This document shows positions 58,080 to 64,000 of a stretch of DNA of 64,000 bases, piece after piece. The stretch spans positions 124,001 through 188,000 of the forward strand of contig JAFEMH010002328.1 of NCBI GenBank assembly GCA_022495995.1. The letters run 5' to 3'. The number at the start of each line of letters is the position of its first letter. The first letter of the stretch is position 1. Source of the DNA: Adenophora triphylla var. japonica. Its lineage: Eukaryota > Streptophyta > Magnoliopsida > Asterales > Campanulaceae. Both the position numbers and the translations under genes were made by a program. The notes under the pieces were generated by a model. It saw only the letters and a list, made by a program, of their open reading frames with translations, had not been told where the DNA came from and made no database searches.

Positions 58080-59515
58080 TTGATACCATAACCTCCTGTC
58101 TATTTTAAGGACTTTAAGCCCATATGTAATGAAGTTTAGACTTCAATTTTTTAGCTAAGTCCATTTTATAGAATAGGTTAAATTAGGCTTGAAGACTGAC
58201 ACAAGACTCATTGGATTTGAGAATTGCAGTTCAAAAGTTTCAAACCACACTCAAGCAACCGCTCGTGCAGAACCGCCTTGTGGAAATCCTTTGTTGAAAC
58301 TACCCCTTTAAACAACTGCAGTGCAACTGCATATGTGAACCGCACTTGTGCAGTTCCATTATCTCGACCGCACCTTGCAAACCTCACCTGGTATAACCGC
58401 ACTTCCTCAACTGCTTGGATACCAGACCGCTCCAATGATTGAAGACTTGAAGTGAACCACATTTTACCGTTGGAATTCACGTAAGCAATATCAAATGTCA
58501 ACCACCATATCTTGTCACATGACTCAATGTCAAAGAAGATCTGCAAGGATCTTGAAAAGGTGACAGGTGTCCTAACTACCTTATTTGCGAAGCCCGATCG
58601 CCTTTACTCGCAACCGTCGTACCAAAGGACAAAAGTGGTTATCAGTGGACCAATGGGAAAGCATCAGTACAGTCCTTGCAACAGCTGTGTCCAACGGCTA
58701 TATCCTTGATGCTTGGGTATAAATATCCCCAATCTTCACCATTTGAAGATTGCTTGAGAAATTGATTTGCTGTGAGTTCATAAGAAGCTGAAGCGCTGCC
58801 CAGAAATTATTCAATCATTTGAATCTTCATCTTTCACTTCAAGAAAAATATCCCAGCCCAGAAATCAAGCCTTATACACATCAAGAATCATTGTGCTCTA
58901 CATCTCAAAGATCTAAAGAGCCTTGATCTTGTTTACACACACACACCTCACTTGTTTAATCACATAGATTATTCATTTGAGATACACTGGTTATAGTCTA
59001 GAATTCGATCTTCATAGAATAGATTTTAGATCTGAGTTTGAATACTTTGTAACTTGTAATCTCTCTCATACTCAATATAAAATCTAACTCTTAGAAAATC
59101 CAAGACAAACCATCTTGGTAGTGGACGTAGATCGTTTATCGATTGAACCACTCCAAATATTGTGTTCTTACTTTTCTGCATTTATTATTTCTTGTGCTTA
59201 TTAATTATCTATCTTTTTCTCTGTTTGATCTTACTTGTAGTTATCCATTATTGAGAATTGTGTTTGGAGTTAACTTTGTCAAACCTCATTTTCAGTTTTA
59301 TAACTGCTCACAAAACCGCACTAAAACCGCTTAGCAAAACCGCCTCTCCAAAACCGCTTTGTAACTCAAATATTTCGCTGTACATTTTACAACTCTACTT
59401 GCAGTTTCTAACACACTGCAAGAGGTTTTGAAAGCTTAGAGGTTTAGTTTTAAAAGAGGGCGAAAAATTTGTAACAGCTATTCACCCTCCCCCTCTAGCT
59501 GTTTTTCACCCTTGT
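58080..59515. other. Inserted sequence with LTR-like features between Copia fragments
   Basis: It separates the gag fragment from the protease fragment of what looks like one Copia copy. It has a TATA box TATAAATA (58718-58725) and a pyrimidine-rich end, caccctccccctctagctg (59480-59505), and lacks coding sequence, so a solo LTR is plausible. Exact ends and target duplication were not found. Confidence 0.35.
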
Positions 59516-59516
59516 T

Positions 59517-59955
59517 GTCACCTTTGGGACCAGCAGAGGATTATGCCCTAGTGACCGTAGCACGCACACGCATAAAAGATGCATGGATTTTTGATTCTAT
59601 GATTTCTTACCACATGTGCGCACAAGGAGTGGTTTGCAACATACGAGCAAGTAGATTGTGGCAATATATGTATGGCTAACGGTTCTGTCTATAAAGTGGT
59701 TGGCATAGGTTCATAATGATGCAGACTTCTAGTAGTAAGTTTTGTATGTTGAACAAGGTTAGACATGTTCCTAAAGTAACAAAGAATCTGATATCTCTTA
59801 GTCGGCTGGACAAGAGGGGATACAGTTTCAAAGGTGAAGGTGGAGCAGTAACTGTCTTTAAGGGTTTGAACATAATTCTTTGGCAAAACGAGGTTCCTTG
59901 TATGTCCTCCAAAATTTTACTTTTTATGGCTCGAGTGTCGGGTATTGTACTACAA
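59517..59955 (+). pseudogene. Copia protease / pre-integrase fragment
   Basis: DAWIFDSMISYHMCAQ is the Copia protease and adjoining motif. After a frameshift, KFCMLNKVRHVPKVTKNLIS and LSRLDKRGYSFKGEGGAV are the pre-integrase region (frame 59716-59964). No integrase or RT follows. Confidence 0.8.
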
Positions 59956-60210
59956 AGGGTATGAAAAAGACCCTATTTATACATAACAAGAGAAAGTAAA
60001 TAAGATAATAACAAAACCTAATATGACTAGGATTCTAATATAGTAAATATAATTCTAATTGAAAAATACTTTTAACTAAGGTAACTTTCCTAAGTTGGCT
60101 CAATACCAACTTAGGTAACTGAATATTTGGTGAATCTCCTTATTTATCTCTAAGATGCCCCCGCAAGATGGACGACCGATAGGAGAGTCCAATTTTGGAC
60201 ATAATGAAGA

Positions 60211-60325
60211 CTTGTTGTTGCTGAAGACTTTGTTGTTGTTGAAGACTTTGTTTGTTGTTGAAGCCTTTGTTGTTGTTGAAGACTTTATTGTTGCTGAAGA
60301 CTTTGTTGTTGTTGTTGTTTATTAC
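60211..60325. repeat. GAAGACTTTGTTGTTGTT minisatellite
   Basis: Five to six irregular copies of ttgttgttgaagacttt inside the small Copia element. Confidence 0.75.
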
Positions 60326-60649
60326 GTCGTGATGACGATAATTTTACGTCGCAATGACGAGGAATTTTGTGTCTCAACGACGATTTTGTCTCGACAACGA
60401 ATTGGGTTTGGTTTTTTTTTTAAGGGAGATTGAGTGAAGAGGAGAAATAATACTCAACATTATATTGCGATAAGAAAAAAAAGTTTAAGATGGAGATGAC
60501 ACAATAGCATCGCCAATTTTGAAGTGGCCAAAGAGATGACCAATTTGAGAATGAGAGTTAATTTGAGATAAAAAATATTTTTTTTTTCGATCAAAAAATA
60601 ACGAAGAGAAATTTAAGAGGAGAAAGGAACAAGAGAGGGTGAGATTGTA

Positions 60650-60745
60650 CCTACCAAGGCACTAAGTAATAATTTGTCTTGTCGGAACCAAGTCTCATAG
60701 GCAGGGTTGGAGACGGTGAGGTAGATAGTAGCTTCGGCAGCCATG
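60650..60745 (-). pseudogene. Copia gag N-terminal stub
   Basis: Starts MAAEATIYLTVSNPAYETW and continues FRQDKLLLSALVG, the familiar Copia gag N-terminus, then stops being recognisable. It lies 36 bases downstream of the primer-binding site. Confidence 0.65.
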
Positions 60746-61039
60746 GAGAAAAGAAGAATTTTTTTTTTATTGGTGATCTAAGCTCTGATACCATGCAAGA
60801 TTTGATAAATATTGAAGAAGATATCTTGAGTTTTTTTGATATTGTAAAGGCCCTATTTATACATAACAAGAGGAAGTAAATAAGGTAATAACAAAATCTA
60901 ATATGACTAGGATTCTAATATAGTTAATATAATTCTAATTGGAGAATACTTCTAACTAAGGTAACTTTCCTAAGTTGGCTCAATATCAACTTAAGTAACT
61001 GAATATTTGGTGAATCTTCTTCTTTATCTCTAACACACC

Positions 61040-61406
61040 ATACCCTTCAAGTTGTCGATAAAGACTCGCAATTGTCGTGTCTACCGAAATCTTCAGATTC
61101 AATAAATGTCTCATAAGATGAACCTTGTTAAACGCTGATGTCTTCTCCTACATGTCAAACAACATATGTAGCATCTCCATCGTTACTTTGGATTTAAAGG
61201 TGTTCTGTGCAATATCGTCGAATAACGCGAGCCATACTACTCCCCTCGCCTTTTGATCCAACGTCTCTCACTCTCCAATCCTTTATCTCTGCTAATTTAT
61301 CGCCCAAAGATTTGTAAATATCTTTACCATAAAGATAATCCTTGATCTTTATCCTCCAAGATGTGAAGATCATCCCATTAAATTTTTCTACGGACTTCGT
61401 ACACAT
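61040..61406 (-). pseudogene. Copia gag fragment, second family
   Basis: Minus strand: VEKFNGMIFTSWRIKIKDYL and YGKDIYKSLGDK are the gag N-terminal domain. Further on, in another frame, FNKVHLMRHLLNLKISVDTT leads to the break at the small Copia element. The 61499-61993 LTR lies upstream on the same strand. Confidence 0.75.
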
Positions 61407-61498
61407 GTTGACTGTTCACATAATTCCCAAGAATGCACATGACCGAAAGGTCAATGTGTTTTGAACTTTGGATCAAGATCCAAAGCTCTAATACCGGT

Positions 61499-61993
61499 CT
61501 TTAGAAATTTAGTGGTACCCTTGCAATCAATGAAATGAAAAAACACACTCACAAACAGAAAATATAGAAAAGAACACACATAAGAACACATAGATTTGGT
61601 TACTCAGTTTGTTGAACAAATCAACTATGTTTGAAGGCGTTGCCAAGGAAATAATATACTCTATATTCTCTCAATGCGATGCTACAATGTGTTTAGGGAT
61701 GACCCATATATTTATTTAGAGTTTACAATGAAAGTCCTAAACTTATAATGAGTAAGAAACCAGATCAGAATAGGAAATTCGAAATATTCCCGAAATTGCA
61801 CCTATTCGGTCGGACTCTCCGGTGAGACCAAAACTGTGTGATGGCCTCTTCACCCGAACCATCCAGCCGGTCAAACCATTTTCTCCACGTTTCATGCTTC
61901 CTTTTCCTACACCTTGTGTACTTTGTCTCCAACTAAAACCCCTCGGGTTTAGTCTTTCACCCTAACAACACTTGCTATATTCCATAACCCAAC
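61499..61993 (-). repeat. Likely 5' LTR of the minus-strand Copia copy
   Basis: Minus-strand start TGTTGGGTTATGGAATATAG at 61993; the far end abuts a decayed primer-binding site (GGTATTAGAGC at about 61497). No second LTR was found in the window. Confidence 0.5.
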
Positions 61994-62041
61994 AATAATG
62001 AGGGTATTATAGTCATTTTTGTGAAGCAAAGTAAAGAACTA

Positions 62042-62622
62042 GGGCTCTGTTTGTTTGCCGTAAAATGTTTTACAGAAAACGTTTTTCCCATTTTTCGGTG
62101 TTTGGTAAGCACCGAAAAATGGAGAAAATGTTTTTCGAAAAACATTTTACGGCCTTTTCTAAGTAAAATGACTTACGAATTTTTTCTAAGTAAAATATTT
62201 TCCGAAAAATGGTAACACCCTCACACACCTAACTTTTCATACACCCCCACGTTACCCACCCCTGCCCCCCACTCACCACCACCATCCACTGCCCCCCACC
62301 CCACCCCCACCACACTCATCACCACCACCCCTGCCTCCACCCGCACCCCCGAGTAAAAAAAATTAATTATTTAAAATTTATTTTTAACAACTCACCACTG
62401 TCCCCCCCCCCCCCCTCAACCCACTCAACTTATTTCAAATTGTGTTTTTATCGTAAAATATTTTCATTAAACACATGAAAAAAAATTTCGAATTTTTTTT
62501 TTCTTATCAAACAGCCAAAAACATATTTATCTCATTTTTCGAAAAACATTTTCATTTTTCAAAAAATATTTTACAGAAAATCATTTTTCATAAATCATTA
62601 TACGCGAAACAAACGGAATGGA
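62042..62622. mobile_element. hAT-like MITE
   Basis: Left gggctctgtttgtttgccgt, then aaaatgttttacagaaaacg; right, reverse-complemented, tccattccgtttgtttcgcg, then aaaatgattttctgtaaaat. The middle is CCACC-rich with a run of C. This layout matches plant hAT MITEs. No target duplication was identified. Confidence 0.65.
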
Positions 62623-62639
62623 GTCTATCTGTACTACTG

Positions 62640-63301
62640 TGAAGTGTGGGCAAATACTATGTGCATGACCCGTTTACCAAGCGCGTTTGGAAAGTTCCAA
62701 CTGAAAAACCAGTCGCTTTCCCCCTCTTTCTCTCCAGGAACTTTCACATACTAGTATACATCAACGTGGGAAAGAAAAATGGCGAAATCGAGACGAATTC
62801 AAACCCCTCAATCCATAATAAATCAAGCACTAACCTTTCATACATCTTGACATTTACACTATACTTCTTCCCACACACACACAAAAATACCCATTCTCTC
62901 TTCCCCCAATTTTCTTTCCGACGTTTTCCTCCTCAAATTTTCAGTTTTGGCAATCTGGGTCTCTTGAGTTGATCTGGGTTTTTGTTTTTGATCACAATTT
63001 CTGCCAGGGTTTGATTGCTTTTTTGTTAGGGTTTTGATTTTTTATCGGTTTTAACTTTTTTCTTGAAAGGGTTGGAATTCGTTTGTGTAATTATACTTTC
63101 TTGTTGCTTGTTTAGAGAGCTGAATTTGATTTTTTTCCTTATTTGGCTGCCTTAATTTTTGGAAACAGTTTAGTTTGATGTGTTTATTGTAGAATTTGAC
63201 ACCCTTTTTTGTAGGGGAAATTGAGTTAACTTTACTGGGATTTCAGTGTTTGTAGAGTAGATATATAGTCCAGAATAGTGAGTGGAGAGTTTTGTGATTA
63301 G
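62640..63301 (+). promoter_or_regulatory. Promoter and 5' leader of the calcium-dependent kinase gene
   Basis: A CT- and CA-rich stretch at 62850-62940 is typical of a plant leader. T-rich DNA from 62970 on (gggtttttgtttttgatc) may include a leader intron. The 108-codon frame at 62646 lacks family signatures. Confidence 0.4.
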
Positions 63302-64000
63302 ATGGGAAATGTGTGTACTGGAACTAGGGTTTCATTCCAATCATTATCTCACTCGTTATGGTGGCCTCGTTCACCCGAAATGATTGGATATGAAACCAGA
63401 GAAATCAAATGCCAGCCACCTTCTATAGTCCAAGATCCTCATTCCCCTCTTCCTGTCCAGAATAAGCCTCCGGAAGTCTTGAAAATAGTCAAGGAAGAAA
63501 ACAAGCCCACACAGCCTACAAATCAAACCCCCATAGAAGTTAAGGTACCCGAAAAGAAGAATGTTGTAATATTGAAGCAAGAAAGTAAGCCAACCGAGCC
63601 AAGAAAAGCTAACAAAAAGCCACACAATGTTAAGAGAATGTTGAGTGCAGGTCTCCAGGTTGATTCGGTTCTAAAGACCAAAACCGGTCATTTGAAGGAG
63701 TTTTACAATTTGGGGCAGAAATTAGGACACGGGCAGTTTGGGACAACTTTTCTTTGTATAGAGAAAACCACGGGCCAATCGTATGCTTGCAAGTCCATTG
63801 CAAAGAGGAAACTGCTTACTGATGAGGATGTGGAAGATGTGAGGAGGGAGATTGAAATCATGCATCATTTGGCTGGTAATCCTAATGTGGTATCGATTAA
63901 AGGGGCTTATGAAGATGCTGTGGCAGTTCATGTGGTGATGGAGTTGTGTGCTGGAGGTGAGTTGTTTGATAGAATTACTAAGAGAGGGCATTTTACGGAA
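63302..64000 (+). CDS. Calcium-dependent protein kinase (CDPK/CPK), N-terminal part, runs off the window
   Basis: Open from ATG 63302 to the last base, 233 codons, no intron yet. Known role: a Ser/Thr kinase activated by Ca2+ through its own calmodulin-like domain. Seen: MGNVCTG, a Gly2 myristoylation signal with Cys5 available for palmitoylation, so membrane attachment is likely; a variable Pro/Lys-rich region to about residue 115; a basic stretch [19 protein letters not shown] leading into the kinase; the Gly loop GHGQFG (142-147); catalytic Lys164 in YACKSI; the alpha-C Glu183 in [10 protein letters not shown]; and hinge [14 protein letters not shown]. The ending ITKRGHFTE is the usual CDPK wording. 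The catalytic loop, autoinhibitory junction and EF hands lie beyond the window. The N-terminus resembles the CPK1/2/20 group. Confidence 0.95.
   Translation, partial: MGNVCTGTRVSFQSLSHSLWWPRSPEMIGYETREIKCQPPSIVQDPHSPLPVQNKPPEVLKIVKEENKPTQPTNQTPIEVKVPEKKNVVILKQESKPTEPRKANKKPHNVKRMLSAGLQVDSVLKTKTGHLKEFYNLGQKLGHGQFGTTFLCIEKTTGQSYACKSIAKRKLLTDEDVEDVRREIEIMHHLAGNPNVVSIKGAYEDAVAVHVVMELCAGGELFDRITKRGHFTE

Larger units (their letters stand above)
59968..61035 (-). mobile_element. Small, internally deleted Copia element (TRIM-like), minus strand
   Basis: A 242-bp LTR at 60794-61035 (minus strand TGTTAGAGAT to CTTGCA) shares about 185 bp with 59968-60154. The primer-binding site TGGTATCAGAGC (initiator Met tRNA) reads at 60793-60782, directly after the LTR. 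A purine tract (cttgcgggggca) lies just before the other LTR at about 60155-60166. The inner 620 bp keep only the gag N-terminus. The left LTR is truncated. Confidence 0.75.

Noticed and set aside
62646..62972. 108-codon frame upstream of the kinase
   Set aside because: Its second half is leader-like CT/CA-rich DNA and no domain is recognised.
63371..63991. Two minus-strand frames over the kinase exon
   Set aside because: Shadows of the kinase reading frame on the opposite strand.

Overview
This window looks like nuclear DNA of a eudicot plant. The genes have introns bounded by GT..AG and encode plant protein families. The intergenic DNA is AT-rich and packed with plant transposon types: Stowaway MITEs with CTCCCTCCGTCC ends, SINE-like tails, Tat-type Gypsy, Copia and CACTA elements. 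The organism cannot be named from sequence alone.

Four host genes are well supported. (1) A six-exon gene at 4556-10927 (+) encodes a 258-residue mitochondrial HscB/Jac1-type J-protein co-chaperone of Fe-S cluster assembly. (2) An intronless gene at 17591-20731 (-) encodes a 1046-residue mitochondrial-type pentatricopeptide repeat protein like Arabidopsis At5g06400. (3) A two-exon gene at 23801-28914 (+) encodes a 209-residue protein of the Mal d 1-associated / fra a 1-associated family. (4) The first 233 codons of a calcium-dependent protein kinase start at 63302 (+) and run off the right edge. They are independent neighbours, not a pathway cluster.

Layout. 1-4.2 kb: MITEs, a possible gene relic and an array of TTATAAG palindromes. 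4.5-16.6 kb: HSCB, with MITEs in several introns and a ~2-kb tandem duplication that copied its last 19 codons and downstream DNA. 16.8-17.6 kb: SINE-like repeats and a MITE forming the PPR gene's 3' end. 20.8-23.7 kb: a SINE, a 189-bp tandem array and MITE fragments. 23.8-28.9 kb: the Mal d 1-associated gene, whose 4.5-kb intron is full of repeats. 29-34.6 kb: non-autonomous DNA elements and tandem arrays.

34.65-57.15 kb is a nested transposon complex. The outer element has Mutator-like ends and carries two captured gene fragments in opposite orientation, one TMEM41/VTT-like and one OB-fold At4g28440-like, separated by a palindromic repeat array. A 13.4-kb Tat-lineage Gypsy retrotransposon (two 762-bp LTRs, target duplication AGTCC) interrupts its left arm. 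A 4.97-kb CACTA transposon (target duplication TTT) splits the OB-fold fragment. 57.2-62.6 kb holds broken Copia elements and an hAT-like MITE, followed by the kinase gene's leader and first exon.

The most interesting points are the double gene capture around a palindromic array, the Tat element with near-identical LTRs but decayed coding regions and an antisense gene, the transposon-derived C-terminus of the PPR protein, and the HSCB tail duplication with a datable MITE insertion.
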